A stretch of DNA of 64,000 bases, taken from contig NC_080067.1 in the NCBI RefSeq assembly GCF_949987535.1, forward strand, positions 76,471,985 through 76,535,984. Reading direction: 5' to 3'. Positions 12,540 to 24,463 of the stretch are shown one piece after another. A program made the position numbers and the translations under genes. The stretch's first letter is position 1. Each line of letters starts with the position of its first letter. The notes below the pieces were generated by a model, which saw only the letters and a program-made list of their open reading frames with translations, made no database searches and was not told where the DNA came from. Origin of the DNA: Balaenoptera acutorostrata (taxonomy: Eukaryota > Chordata > Mammalia > Artiodactyla > Balaenopteridae).

Positions 12540-12860
12540 AGGTGACTCGGGCGAGCCCCGCCCCCACCAGGGGAGCACGGGTGAGATGTCAGTGCGCATG
12601 CGCAAGAGTGTGGGGCAGCTGGCTTTTCCCGTATCCCCGCCTCCAGTTCCTGGAAGGCAACCTCCAACCTCGCCAGCATGCGGGGCTCGGAAGGGACGGC
12701 CTGAGGCACATGGCGCAGGGCGGCTGTCCTCAGCGCCCCCGCTTATCTGGCGCGTGCCTCTGCCGCCTGCCCTTTCCCACACTCTGCTTCCTCCGCTGCC
12801 CAGGCTCCCTCCTTCACTCGTCAGATCTCCCAGGCTCCGCAGGCAGCATGCCATAATTCT
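12540..12860. promoter_or_regulatory. GC-rich patch with perfect NRF1 site; candidate promoter
   Basis: CpG-containing sequence in otherwise AT-richer DNA. It has a GC box (CCCCGCCCCC, 12556-12565) and a perfect palindromic NRF1 consensus, tgcgcatgcgca, at 12593-12604. NRF1 sites of this quality are typical of CpG-island promoters. Overlapping open frames on both strands (for example 12508-12990 and 12522-12983) are expected from base composition and are not called as genes. Promoter function is inference. Confidence 0.4.
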
Positions 12861-12869
12861 CAAGAAGAA

Positions 12870-13720
12870 AGAAAACATTTTAGTGTTTGACAAGCCCAAC
12901 ATTTGCATGTCCGCTTTCAGAGAAATACCCATCTGGGGGGGATTAAGCCTTTTTATTTTTCCCTCCCTCCCTATCCAACCCAAAGTATGAAAACATTCTT
13001 GACATAGTTGCCTGAAAAAGGATTTCTAAAGAGAAAAATACCGCCCGTACCCTGTGATTTCAGTGTCTTGGTGTGAAAAGCAACCGAAAGGAAGGGGATG
13101 GGGTGGAGAGGAGAAAAGAAAAAAATAATCTCCTTAGTCAAATAGCTTGTTAATCTTAAAGTGGGCAGTGGTAGTGTCTAGTCTCAGGAAATACACGTGT
13201 TGGTGTATATTTCATCCTTAGGCATCATCGCTGAAGAGCGGGGGCTGCAATCCCCTAGGACAAGGGGCCAGGCGGGGGACCACACTGAGAGAAAGGATGA
13301 AACCCAAGGCCCAGACTCAGAGGTGCTGGCAGAAGAGAGCGGTCCAGGGAGCACTCCCTGGAGCATTTTACACTGGGACTCCGGCTACCCAGATGTTAAA
13401 AGGCTCTGAATTGAAGAGAGAAAAGATCAATCTCACCTCGTATTTGGGACGTCCTCGGGGATGTGTCCCCCTCTTGGGGAGGTCGTCTCTGGCCTACTCT
13501 GAGCACATAAAACGAGTTTGTGGGGAGATTCCTAGAAAAAGGCCAAGTAGAGTGACTCATCCTAAAATTATTAAAGATGTTAGCTGAAGATGATTTCCAC
13601 AAAGGCCAACTCCTCTCTGCCAGGTTAGGAAGCTGATGAAATTGTAAGCAACAGGGTCCCTCTGACGTGATGGACTTTGCTGCCATTGTGCCAAGGAAGG
13701 TGGAGTCGTGCCTCAGAAAG
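12870..13720. other. Intergenic stretch, no gene supported
   Basis: Single-copy sequence with no recognisable exon or element. Open frames of about 70-150 codons overlap on both strands and show no domain. Confidence 0.5.
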
Positions 13721-13727
13721 GGACTGG

Positions 13728-13798
13728 GAAGGACCTGCTGTACAGCACAGGGAACTCTACTCGATATTCTGTAATAACCTAGATGAGAAAAGAATTTG

Positions 13799-13845
<47 letters not shown>

Positions 13846-13935
13846 GACTGATTCACTTTGCTATACACCTGAAGCTAACACATCATTGTACATCAACTAT
13901 ACTCCAATAAAAATTTTTAAAAAAAGAAAAAGAAA
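13728..13935 (+). mobile_element. Strongly 5'-truncated L1 3' end with (AT)n
   Basis: It matches the cetartiodactyl L1 3' UTR: 'gctgtacagcacagggaac', 'gtaataacct', then an expanded (AT)n run at about 13802-13840, 'gattcactttgctatacacc', 'catcaactatactcc', AATAAA, and an A-rich tail. The same cassette recurs at 35690-35905, in abbreviated form at 32160-32240, and inside the large L1 at 38 kb. Confidence 0.85.
13802..13840. repeat. (AT)n microsatellite
   Basis: About 20 AT units inside the L1 3' end, an expansion of the short AT run found in other copies of this L1 UTR. Likely length-polymorphic. Confidence 0.95.
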
Positions 13936-13939
13936 GTGA

Positions 13940-15290
13940 TTGGTGACGGAGTGGCTGGTCCAGGGAGATGTAACACAAACCAATTTTAAAGTTTTGAGGG
14001 CAAAGGAAATGCGGCATTGCCCAGGATAAGAACCATCCACCCAACAATTGAGCATCTGTGTTGGGCAGAACCCTGTGTTAAATGGTGATTCCCTTCAACC
14101 TCAAGGGAGCATGCTGGACCACAAAGGACATATGATGGGAAGAACGGGAAATTTAGAGAACCCCCCCCCCCCACCATGAGTTGGTTGATCGTAGAAAGGC
14201 TGGGGGAAGCATCCCAAGACAAACCCCAGAGCCAGGGCCCAGCACGTGCTGCTGGAGACAGGTGACCCACCCCCTGCACAGGATGCTCAGAGATTTCCTG
14301 TGGCCTGAGCTCAAAAGGGCACAGGCTGAGGCCACACATTTTGTCTGGTCAATCAGGAGAGCACTTTCAAATCGAAGCCAAAGGGAAAGAGCCAAAAGGA
14401 AAGGACCCCTTTTGTCCAAGGGGCCAGGGGGCTGATAGGGAGACCTCCACCTGGACTGGGAGAAGAGGAGAGAGACCTCTCAGGACCCTTGCCCTCATGG
14501 AAGGAGCTTGTGCCGGACTTCTGGGACCAGGACCAGGTGAGGCCAAAAGCATAAGCCCCACCTGGAATTTGTGCTGCACGGCGATAGTCCAGGCAGACCC
14601 TCGGGCCACCGCAAAAGGCAGTAGTTACCTAGTCACTGCTGGAAAGCAGAAGGCTGGGCCGGGACTGGCCTGACAGGGGAAGCTTGGAGAGAGGAAGGGG
14701 GTGAGATGGGGAGCACTGTGAAGCCGGAGACCTTGCTTTAAAGGAGAAGTGTTCCCTCCAGTCCCCATTAATCCTCGAATCTACAATAAGCTGCTTGAGA
14801 TAAGAGGGGTAAGAAAACTAGCCAGGAAAGAAGTCCTCCTTTCGTGGTTCTTGTCTCAAAAGTGTGGCCCAAAGAAGAATCCCACCACCTTTACGTCTTC
14901 TCCCAGTAACAGATTAATTTCAAAGTTCCTTCTTAGGTACACAGCAGGCATATCATACAAAATGACATATTTCGGGTTTCACTCCTGGATTTCTCTGCAA
15001 GCATTTAGATTTCCCTCCGAAGGACCTAAGCTGAGGCTGGAGGGGGAGTTTGCAATCGGCTGACAGCAATGACGTCCCAGGTAGACAGACTCTAGGAGAC
15101 AGTGGAGACTGGTGTCTGGGTAGGACCTCTGACCCCAATTCTGCCCCCCTAAAAGGACAGCACGGAGACCCCGAGGCAGCCAAGCAGAGGGCGGGGGAGG
15201 TTAAAGCCCACTCAACACCCAGCACCATCTTCGCCATCTGCCTGGCTGCCGCCCACAGCCCCGAATCGACCACCCAGTTCTGCTCCGCGC
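13940..15290. other. Intergenic stretch, no gene supported
   Basis: Single-copy sequence with a C12 homopolymer at about 14161-14172. Several overlapping 80-120 codon frames are present without domains or splice logic. Confidence 0.5.
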
Positions 15291-15570
15291 TGAACTGATT
15301 AGTCATTCATAACGCTGAAGTCATTAATTCAGGAAGGAAGCCACGCTAACTGCCTCCTCTTCTCGCCAGGAGTTTGCTGCCGTTGCAAAAAGATGAGTAA
15401 TCAGACATTCCCGGAGCCCTCGTTAAGCCCATTGCCAAGAAAGGTGTCTTGCAGCTCATTTGCTGGTGGGGAAGCCACGCTACGGGCCCTGAATCACAAT
15501 CACGCTGGGTCCCGGGGAGAGCAAGGCCAAACTTGCCTGAGCTCAATATTGCATCACTGAGATCAACGAC
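15290..15570. other. Unique block, candidate conserved noncoding element
   Basis: Non-repetitive sequence with homeodomain-like cores (tgattagtcattcat at about 15296; cattaattcagg at about 15323) and a further 'gatgagtaatcagac' at about 15391. It shows no coding signature. Conservation is not testable here; the call rests on composition and lack of repeats. Confidence 0.3.
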
Positions 15571-15889
15571 GGGAGAGGCTCACCAGGTCACTGAGCCCCG
15601 TGAACCCCACCCACAGACCCAGCCGGGCCGACCCTCTGTGGGGCACTCTGCTGCTTCTGGGGTTTGAGGAGACAGGCTGAGAGGGATGCTAGACGCCAGC
15701 TAGAGCCCAGTGTTCCCATTTGATAGATGGTGAAACTGAGGCCCAGGGAGGCAGTGGCACGTGCCCAAAGTCCAATAGGTAATTAACACAGACTTAAGAG
15801 AGAACTCTTATCTCTCAATTCTCTGTCCCCAGCAATTTCCACTGTACTCCACGATTACTCCAAGATTAATTACTCCAAGATAAACATTA

Positions 15890-16350
15890 AGGCGTGGATG
15901 TTAAGGAAACACGTGAATGGCAAAATAATGAAAACCACCCAAATATCCATCAGTAGGCAAGTAGTTTAAAAAATGAAATGTAGGTTATGTAACATAAAAT
16001 GCTAATCAGCCATTTAGAAAGATCAGCACGGCTCCCTATGTTCTGATATGGAGTTATCTCCCTGATACAGTTTTATAAGCAAAGAAACAAGATATAGAAA
16101 CAGTACGTGGTACTCTACCATTTTGGAAGAAGGGAAACACACACACACACACACACGTGTGTGCGTATGCATATGCATGGACTATCTCTGAACGATGCTC
16201 AAGAAACTTGCAACAGTGGTTGTGTCTGGGAGAGGGTCAGGGAGACAGAGTATCAAGAATAAGAGGGAAGGGGCTTAACTTTTTACTTTTTTCTATACAA
16301 CTTGGATTGTTTAACATGGGCCTGTGCAACCTACTTAAAATCTAAGAATC
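15890..16350 (+). mobile_element. Old L1 3' end
   Basis: The order 'ccacccaaatatccatcagtagg', spread over about 15935-15957, then 'tgctaatcagccatttag', a mid-UTR CA/TG simple repeat at about 16139-16164, 'tggttgtgtctgggagag' and 'aactttttacttttttctat' follows old L1 3' ends. Stops and indels show it is inactive. Confidence 0.7.
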
Positions 16351-16604
16351 ACACTTCGCCCAAGACTTGGAGTCAGGGATCCTGATTAGCTATAACACAT
16401 AATAGGTTCTCAGGAAATACAAGCTCGATAGATTGATGATTAGAAGACGAATGAATGAACAAAAATGTGTCTGCTTTTTCCTGAGCTCCAAGGTAATAAT
16501 TTAATATATAGCATCACATTTTGGAGAAGACCAGGAATATAGATCACAGTATTTAAGAGCCGGAAAGAAATATTAGGATTATTGTGGGCAGCTTCTCATC
16601 AGGC

Positions 16605-16780
16605 AGAGTGGTAGGAGTCTGAGAACTTGAGCACAAGGCCTTGGTCAACTGAAATCTCAGAAACCTCAGTTTCCTCACCTGCAAAATGGGAATAATAATA
16701 CCTCCTTCCTGGAATTTTTGTGTGGATCAAATGAGATAATGTATGGGAAAGCACTTCATAATTTCCAATGTTCGGAACAG
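16605..16780 (+). repeat. MIR SINE fragment
   Basis: Contains the conserved 'cctcagtttcctcacctgc', 'aaaatgggaataataatacc' and 'tcaaatgagataatgtatg' in the MIR order. Confidence 0.8.
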
Positions 16781-16789
16781 GTTGAAGGA

Positions 16790-18170
16790 TTGTGGTTATT
16801 AGTAGTAACACCAGTTACTTTCAGAGTGTGCTTTCTCTAACCAGTGCCTTCATTAGTCAAATTTCCAAGAGGGGCCCCTCTTCATTGCCACTGAGCCTGG
16901 CAAGCCCTGTTTCCACTACACCCTTCTTTCCGCCCTCAGGTCTGAGAGCTTTTCCCAGCCTCTGCCACCTCAGCGCTCAGTGCCCCAGTTTCTACTTGCT
17001 CAGGAAAAGCTCCGGGGGAGCCTCCTTGGTGCCCCTTCAACCCTTGCCCCTTAGGCAACAAAGGCCCAGACACAATTTGCCTGTGGTCACAAAGGGGCTG
17101 CACCAGGAAGAGAATGGCTTCATTCCTTCATGTCTTGAAAGTTTTCATTCTTGGTAAGTTGTCTGGTCACGTGGAAAGACCATGAAAAGAATCATACCTT
17201 GAGCTGAATCAGCCATCACCTCGTTATGTACCCCCCAGCCTCTCCATGGGGAGTAACTGATGTCCAGGGGACGGCAGAGTCTCGGGAAAGGCCTGAGTGC
17301 CCTAGCAGATGGCTGCCTGGGACAAATCCAGCTCCTACTCTAGGGGGAGGGATGAGGGGCCCAGCTGTCTGAGCCCTGTCTGGTGGGCATGTGACGAGAA
17401 CAGTACCCGGGGTAGGATGGAGGCTGCGGAGAAGCCAGAAGCAAACTCCTCCGCAGTTACCCGAAAAAGGGGCTCCGGGAACCCCTACTGTCATCTCTCC
17501 AGCTCCCATCCACTCTCCAGAGGGCCTCAGGGAGGCCCGCACTGTTGTTCCCACCTTGTGGTTGAGGACACGGAGGCTCAGAGAGAAGAAGGGAACGATA
17601 TGTGTAGGTTTAGAGCCAAAGTCCCTGCCTGCATATCAGCTGTTTCCACCTGTGTGTCCACGTAACATGGTGCCTGGAACCTAGTAGGCATTCAGTCAAT
17701 ATTCGTTGACTAAATGGAAGAAAACCCCACGATGATACTTGGAAAGGGTGGGACACCCATCATCTAGGATACTGAGTAGAAGAAGAAAGCAGGGCAGTGC
17801 TGTGGAGACACAAGGACTTAGTGAGGAAACATCCTCACTAGTTTAGGGCTATCGATCACATACTATTTATGGATTACTAATTATGCATAAGGGCCATACG
17901 GGGCCCTGAGTTCTGAGCTTCTCTTCACCCATGTTCTCACTCTCACACTCAGTCCTGACATTCAAGCTTCTCACTCCCCTCCCTCCCACCCCAGCTGTGT
18001 CACAGCTGCCATATTTCCCCATTTCCTCTTTGGGGTCCTCCCATCTCACATTAATGTGCTCGCTCATTCATTAATTCATCCAATGTGTACCGAACACTGA
18101 CATCACAAACACTCCACTAGTATCATTACATACGAACGGTCATTGAAAACTACACGGGTTTTGGTATGTC
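16790..18170. other. Intergenic stretch, no gene supported
   Basis: Single-copy sequence with an old MIR/L2-like remnant at about 17540-17715 ('ggaggctcagagagaag' and 'ggaacctagtaggcattcag'). No exon, RNA gene or young repeat identified. Confidence 0.5.
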
Positions 18171-18179
18171 TCTCATAGA

Positions 18180-18720
18180 AAGTCAGAGAGAAAAAGCCAT
18201 TCCAAAAAATCCTAAAATGAAATAATTTCTAAGCAACTGGGGCACCAGTAAAAAGCTCGAGTTCTTCTTAATGCATTATCACATACTAATTATAGTCCTC
18301 TGTCTTAAATTTTCCTTTGGTCACCAGAATGGAATCAAGAAACGGCAGCATTTTCCCATCTGATGTTTTTAAACCGGATTACAAAGGCATGGAGTTTTAA
18401 TTTCACATGCATTCATTTCTGGGTCTTGGGTCTTTTTTGTTTTGTTTTGTTTTCCTCCAAGCAGATAAATGAGGTTCTAAACTTAGGATAATAAGACTTA
18501 ACTGTGAGGCGCTTTTTAAAGTGAATCATTTCTCAGTTCTCCTTTGCTAATCTCTCTTGGTAACATTAATTATGAGTTTGTGCAGCGTGCCCCAAGGCGA
18601 GCTCTGCTTTCCCAGGACAATTAAAGTTACTTAATTATTAGAAACTGCGTGTGCTGCTGTCCAGAGAGAAAAAGGCAGCCAGCCCCGCTCCCACAGCCCC
18701 CGAAGGAGTGACCGGACACT
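18180..18720. other. Unique AT-rich block with TAATTA cores, candidate enhancer
   Basis: About 540 bp free of recognisable repeats, with three TAATTA homeodomain cores (18287-18292, 18567-18572, 18632-18637) and many further ATTA motifs. This resembles deeply conserved developmental enhancers. Enhancer activity and conservation are inference. Confidence 0.35.
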
Positions 18721-19383
18721 CTGTGGGAACTCGGCTCCTTTCTCTCCCTGCTGTCATTCTCTCAATATAATCCAGAAATCCCCTCTGCGCCTCGCCCGGC
18801 CCTCCCACCCGAGCAGAGCAGGGCTCATTTAGAGACGGTCCTCTCGCCGCTGATGGCAGCCTGCTGGTTCCTCACCGCCCTCAGGGCTGGCCTCCAGCTC
18901 CTCTGGGCCAGTGGCCTGGGGCCAGGATGCATGGGGAGATGACAGGGCCTCTGCCTGGGGACTCAGGCCCTTCTGACTGAAAGGCCTTGGAAAACACTGA
19001 GCCCTTGGTTCTGAGTGGGTTCCTCTTGTTCCCATTCTTCCTCAGGACTTCTGCCTAACAGAAGCAGGAAATGTCATCCCACACCCTGAACACGGCTGGT
19101 GGGGAAGGAGGACGGGTGCCACGGCCAGCCTGCATCAACAGCAGACATTACCAAGAGCGGATGCTAATTTGTAACAGCCTTTTTTTCTGGATGGTTCTTT
19201 GGTTGGAGGAGTGAAGAAATTGGAGGTGGTCCTAGTTCTGTCATTCCTGCCTTCTGAGTCTTGGCTTCATAGTCCGAGGTTTCCTACGATCTCTAGAGGC
19301 CTCTAACTCCTGATACTTTGATGAGTCTAACACTTACCTAGAAAGAAAAAATCAAATTTTCTATTTCACTTCCTACTTTCATT

Positions 19384-19510
19384 CATTCATTCAGCAAACA
19401 CCCAGACTGTGCTAGGCACCGCTCTAGCTCTGGGGACAGAGCAGAGAACAAAGCAGAGGGGAATTCCTGCTCACCTGGAGGCAGCACTCTGGAATCCTAG
19501 TCATCACCTT
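19384..19510. repeat. Ancient L2/MIR-like remnant
   Basis: Pattern 'cattcattcattcagcaaac' ... 'tgtgctaggcaccgctctag' ... 'cagagaacaaagcag' is that of a widespread ancient repeat. A similar remnant lies at 21105-21260. Confidence 0.5.
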
Positions 19511-19737
19511 GCACACAGGAGGAAACCTAGACCCAGAGGGGAGGAGGCTGGTCCTGGGGTCTCCCAGAAAATCACTGAGATGGGCGGGGACCCAGTGCTC
19601 CTGACCCCCAGCCCGGGAGCTTTCAGCAGGCTGCTGCTACCCATCTGTTTCTACTCCTTTGCTTTCTCCTGTTCTGTTTAGTTCCTTCCCATCCCCAGCT
19701 CTCTTCTGGGCCTCCAAGCCTCCAAGGAAGCCTAGTC

Positions 19738-20053
19738 CAAGAGAAATATGCTGGCCATGAATGCAAGTCACATATATAATTTTAAAATCCATTAAGCCAC
19801 ACTTAAAAAAATTTTTTTACAGGTGAAATTTATTTTAAAGATAGATTTTATTTAACCAATATATTCAAAAATTATCATTTCAATTTGTAATAAATATAAA
19901 AAATAATTCATAAGATATTTTATATTTTTAAAATTAAATCTTCAAGATCCAGTGAGTATTTGACATTTACAGCACATCTCAATTCAGCTCTCCATATGTC
20001 AAGGGCTCAATAGCCATGTGAGGCCAGTGGTCACCATACTGGACAGCACAGGT
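19738..20053 (+). mobile_element. hAT-Charlie nonautonomous DNA transposon, near full length (MER3-like)
   Basis: About 315 bp with an AT-rich interior ('caggtgaaatttattttaaa', 'atttaaccaatatattc', 'acagcacatctcaattcag') and the end 'catactggacagcacagg'. Same family as 7731-7920 but retaining the interior. The left end is diverged. Confidence 0.7.
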
Positions 20054-20194
20054 ATAAGATCCCTCCCATCTCTAAATATCATTGCTCAGTACAATTCAGG
20101 AACAGAAGTGAGCGATTCATGCACACAGCATGGCAGGGGAAGGCTGGAGCATGGCTCTTTAGATACGGGGGTGGGGGGAGGGGGCATCTTCACC

Positions 20195-20545
20195 CAGGAC
20201 ACTGATACTATGGAATACTATGTAGCCAAGAAAAAGCCCAAAGATACTCTTTTATGGATTGGTATGGCAAGAGTGCCAAGATATTTCATTAAGTGAAAAA
20301 GGCAAGATGCACACAGTGTGTATGGAATTCTGCCAGCCACCGCAGGGAATAGATGAAGTAGGCTGGATATGCATAGACTACCTGTAGAAGGATTCGTAAG
20401 AACTAAAAACATCAGTAGGGAGAACTGGATGGATGGAAGGCAGGGGTGGGAGGGGACTTTCACCTCATGTGTGTTTACAGTTTATGAATTTTGAAATATG
20501 TGGACGTATCGCTTACTCAAAAATGAAAATCAAAACTCTTCCGTT
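20195..20545 (+). mobile_element. Old L1 3' fragment
   Basis: Begins with 'actatggaatactatgtagcc', the common L1 ORF2 C-terminal/3' junction, and continues with 'tgtttacagtttatgaattttg'. Diverged and inactive. Confidence 0.6.
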
Positions 20546-20549
20546 AATG

Positions 20550-21100
20550 GGCACGCCTGGGGCCCATGAGGCCTGCCCAGCACAGGCTGGGTCCCCTTTC
20601 CCTGTGCTGTGCATCAGGACGCGCAAGTACAGGTCTCTGGTGTTCCTGATGCTCCACAATGGGAAGAGGGGGCCTTGGCAGACGCCCAGCGCAGGAGAAC
20701 ATGATATCAAGTGACTTTAAAGGGCTCTTTTGTTTCCGGAAAGGCAGCGGTTTCCAGGCCGCATCCCTGCCCCCTCTCTCAGCCCGCGGGCTCTGGGATC
20801 CCTTCACCACCTGCTGCAAGAGCATCGTTCGTCCCCCGGAAGAGCCTCTGGGCTCGAGGTGGGGGGGGGGGGGAGGGAGGCAGAGGCTGGGAAGGGGCAG
20901 CATCCTCTCTTCCCAAAGGATGTCATTCATTCCCAGATGTCGTTTCCAGAGGCAAGATGCCACACTGCCAGCTGCCCTCTAAATCCTGGCATCTCCAGCC
21001 TGCATATGACACAGAGCGATGGAACTAAGAACAGAGAGCACGAGCCCGTGTGTGCACGTGTGTGTCCGCCTGTGCACATCTGTGGCCCGCGCTCCGGCGT
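20550..21100. other. Intergenic GC-rich stretch with G13 run
   Basis: Single-copy and fairly GC-rich, with a G13 homopolymer at 20861-20873 followed by GGA-rich sequence. All three forward frames are open around 20659-21131, which reflects base composition rather than coding; no domain is visible. Confidence 0.5.
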
Positions 21101-21479
21101 CCATTCACTCATTCACTCATCCCATCAATGAACATTAGCTGGGCATCTCCTCTGTTCCAATGACTGTGCTAGACCCTTGCGATAAAGCACGAACAAGACA
21201 GATGGGACCCTGCCCTCATGGAGCTTCCAGTCCGGCAGGAGAAACAGATATTAAGTTAAAAATAATTCACTCCTATCTGCTGTCATAGTGGAAGGAAAAG
21301 TACACGAAATCGGGACACATGATCTTGTCTAGGAGGTCAGGAAGGTCCACTCAAGAAGTGGCATTTAAGTTGAGTCTAAGAAAAATATATAAATATAGAG
21401 ATGATAAGATGTGACCTGTGGGCTTTCCGTGGACAGGGGTCCCACTATTAACTTGCTCTGCGTCCTTGAATAAACCACA

Positions 21480-21634
21480 TCCCCTTTTTGAAACAATTTT
21501 TTAATTTGAAAATACATTTGAAATTTCAAACAGTATAAAAATAAAATGAATACAGTAACACCTGTATGGTTTTTACCCAGATGTTTCACCATTGTTACAT
21601 TTTACCCCATTTACTTTATCAGTTGTTCTCTCTC

Positions 21635-21673
<39 letters not shown>

Positions 21674-21780
21674 CTCTATGTGTTTAGATATAGATACACA
21701 CACACACAATTTCTTTTTGCACAATTTGAGGGCACCTTACATACATCATGGCACCTGAGGGAACCCCACGTCCTTTCTGA
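21480..21780 (-). mobile_element. Old L1-like fragment with TG microsatellite
   Basis: AT-rich sequence such as 'acccagatgtttcaccattg' and 'acattttaccccatttac' resembles L1 sequence in reverse orientation. It is interrupted by (TG)n at 21636-21671 and a shorter (CA)n at about 21696-21708. Family assignment is tentative. Confidence 0.45.
21636..21671. repeat. (TG)n microsatellite
   Basis: About 18 TG units, followed 25-35 bp later by a short CA run, so the two could pair as an imperfect inverted repeat. Confidence 0.95.
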
Positions 21781-21789
21781 GCTCAGCTT

Positions 21790-24065
21790 GCTCGGCTCCA
21801 GGGTGGGAAGGTAATCCTGTCCCCTCTCTTCCCAGGACAGTCACAGGCAGCACACGAAAGCCTCCACGAGCACATCTGGGGCGCAAAATGACTGTTATCC
21901 TTTTGCAAAATACTTCTTGGGAGTTAGAAATGAGGATTCAAGTGTCTCCCCAGAGACATGGCCACGGTCTCAGTCCCTCCAGAAGACAGCCTGCTCTTCA
22001 GCGGCCTGGGGTGTGTGGGAGGGGAAGGGGGGCGGTCAGCTGTGCTTCTCCACAGCCCCTCGCCTCAGCCTGGCAGACCTGGGCCCTGGTGAGGGCATCT
22101 CTGGCCGACCGGCCTTCTGCACCGCTCAGGGAAAGCTTCTCCAGGCAGCTGTGGCTGACACAGACACCACTCTCCCTCCTCAGGGAAGGGCTCCTTCTCC
22201 TTGATGACAAGGAGCTGGGCCAGGGCGGAATCCAACCCTCTCCTGGCCAGGCAGCCCAGCGCTCAGAAGCACAACAGTGCTGGTCCTCTCCGCGGGTTTA
22301 GAGAGCCATTCCCTTAATGAGAACGATAAATTCACCAGGAAAGGCTGGTTGCCAAGCACAGGCAAGGGAAGTGCTCTCCGGGACCCTGAGCGTGGGACAC
22401 ACAGAATCAAGAGCTGGATGGGGCCCAGGCCCAGACCTACTGAGCCAGAACATCAGGGCTCAGAGCCTGGCAAAGTGTATTTTCCAAAGCTTCCCAGGTG
22501 AAGATCAGCAGTTGAGTAACCACTGGCCTGGCTACCCTCGGAGATTCTTCCAGGCCTGAGGTCTTTTGATGGTGGGAGAAGAGACCTAGAGGTAGAAGCA
22601 ATGCAGACGCAGGTAAAGGGCACCCAGGAATGAACCTAAGTTTCTCAAGTAGAAAACGCAGGGGCTTTGCTGGCGGCCCGTGAATCTTGGAAGGGAACCC
22701 AGTACAGCCAAGCCTCAGTGTGTGTGCAGAGATGTCCTCCAGTATTTCTCCTCTGTGGTTGACCCAGGACACCCCTGATGCAGGCAGAGTTTTGTCCTCG
22801 AAACCAGCTCTCCCTGAGTGGGTGTGTGACAGGCAGAAAAAACTCAGTGAAGCGGTTGAGTTCTGCTCTGGCTGCGCTGACAAAAGCTGGCTGCCACCCT
22901 GGGCCACTGGCTGGAGCACAGCTGTGGGCAAGGCCAGGTGCGGTGGCAGCCTCTGGGTGAGCCCGAGGGACCAGCTGCCCGCCCCAGTCAGGGAGCAGCG
23001 CTGGGTCCTGACTCATTCAGCGCCTCTGAGCCGCAGGCTGGGACCTCCCCCTCCGGCTGCCCTGCAGCTTCCCCCCCACCCCCCCACCCCCGCCCCGCTC
23101 TGTAAGTCTGGCTTATTTTCTTTTACTCCAGTTACCCACACCCCTCAAGGCAGTCACTCTGCCCCACACTGGGGGCTTCTTCTTGAGTTTCTAGGCAAAC
23201 ACTGGGACCCTGGGGCCCTGCAACCTTATCCTTCCCATCATTAAACACGGAGACTCCCAGGGGGCCAAAAACTGTGTCAGAGTCGGCTCCCTCCTCCCCT
23301 GACCCAGCCCTGAGCCCTGCCCGAGGCAGAGAGCAGGCACTAAGGACTAAGGGAGAGGAAGAGAGGGAGGAAGGGCGGGAAGGAGGGAGGGAGGGAAGGA
23401 GGAAGGAAAGCTGCCATAAATCTGCAATAAAATTCAGTCTTAACTGACCCACCGCATCAGATCTCTCCCCAAGGCCTGTTCCAGGAAAATTCCTCAGTCA
23501 AACCCAGTTCAGAACGACTTCCCCTCCCATCCCCATCACTCTAGGACTTTTCTTGTGAGAGAAGAGTGTGAACTAAACTAAGAGTGTGAACTAAATGGAT
23601 TTTATAAAGATTCTCCAGATGTGAGCATAACACACAGAATGAATAACCAACTGAAAGAACAAACATCTCTGAGGGTCCAAATGTGGCCGATTCCTTCAGA
23701 CCTGGAGGCAAAAGCCACCTCCTCCATGAAGGTTTCCTGGATTTCCCCAACTGACAGTGACCTCTCCCTCCTCTAAAACTACACAGCACGTGATCCATCC
23801 TTCTTTGGCAGACCATCTGGTTTCCCACCTGGTGATACAGCTAATTCGTGTACATGACTGGGTGATAGAAGGGAAACAGCAAAGGCTTTGCAAGCCAGAT
23901 AGTCCCAAGTTCAAAAATCCCACATCTCCTTTTTACTTGATGTGCAAATGTGGAGGAGGTCCTTAGCCCTTCTTATCCTCAGTTTCATCATATGTAAAAT
24001 CAGAATAATAACTACGTCCAGGGTTGTGGTGGGGTTAGCAATGTGGTAGAAATAAACAGAGGTCA
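21790..24065. other. Intergenic stretch, no gene supported
   Basis: Single-copy and moderately GC-rich, with several 80-185 codon frames overlapping on both strands (for example 22437-22931 and 22687-23244) and no recognisable domain. Low-complexity items: a C-rich run at about 23070-23096 and a GGAA/GGGA purine run at about 23350-23410. Confidence 0.5.
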
Positions 24066-24069
24066 TATT

Positions 24070-24463
24070 ATTTCCATATTTCCTTTCTTTAAGGCCCAGG
24101 GAAGGATTACACTTCTCTCCCCCGTGCTTGAAATTAGGTGTGGCAACGTGACATCTTCTGGCTAATGAAACATGCGCAGAAGTGGTGCCTGTCACTTCCA
24201 GACAGAATCACTTTAGAAGCTGATGCACAGTTTTCCACTCTCTCTTCCCCTGCTGCAGTGAACCCCAAGGGCTCATGCTGAAATCATGGCAACTGAAGAT
24301 GGTACAGCACCCGTCAGGTTGGCAACCATGAGCAGCCCCTTTCCCAAAGAGTTGTACTGAGAACGTAACATGAGTAAGAAATAAACTGGTGTTGCTTCCA
24401 ACCACTGAGATTTGGGGATTGTTTGCTACCACAGCATGACCTAACTTATCCTGACTAATACAA
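24070..24463 (+). mobile_element. ERVL/MaLR-like solo LTR
   Basis: It contains 'ggctaatgaaacatgcgcag', 'cacttccagacagaatcac', the polyadenylation segment 'gagtaagaaataaactgg', 'ccactgagatttggggattg' and ends 'cctgactaatacaag'. This is the order of an old LTR. The subfamily is not certain, no internal region is present, and the copy is inactive. Confidence 0.65.

Noticed and set aside
12508..12990. Pair of long overlapping frames on opposite strands
   Set aside because: They coincide with the GC-rich patch, show no domain and have no splice signals arguing for coding use.
20659..21131. Three overlapping forward frames as a gene
   Set aside because: All frames are open because of GC-rich composition, and the glycine run comes from a G13 homopolymer.
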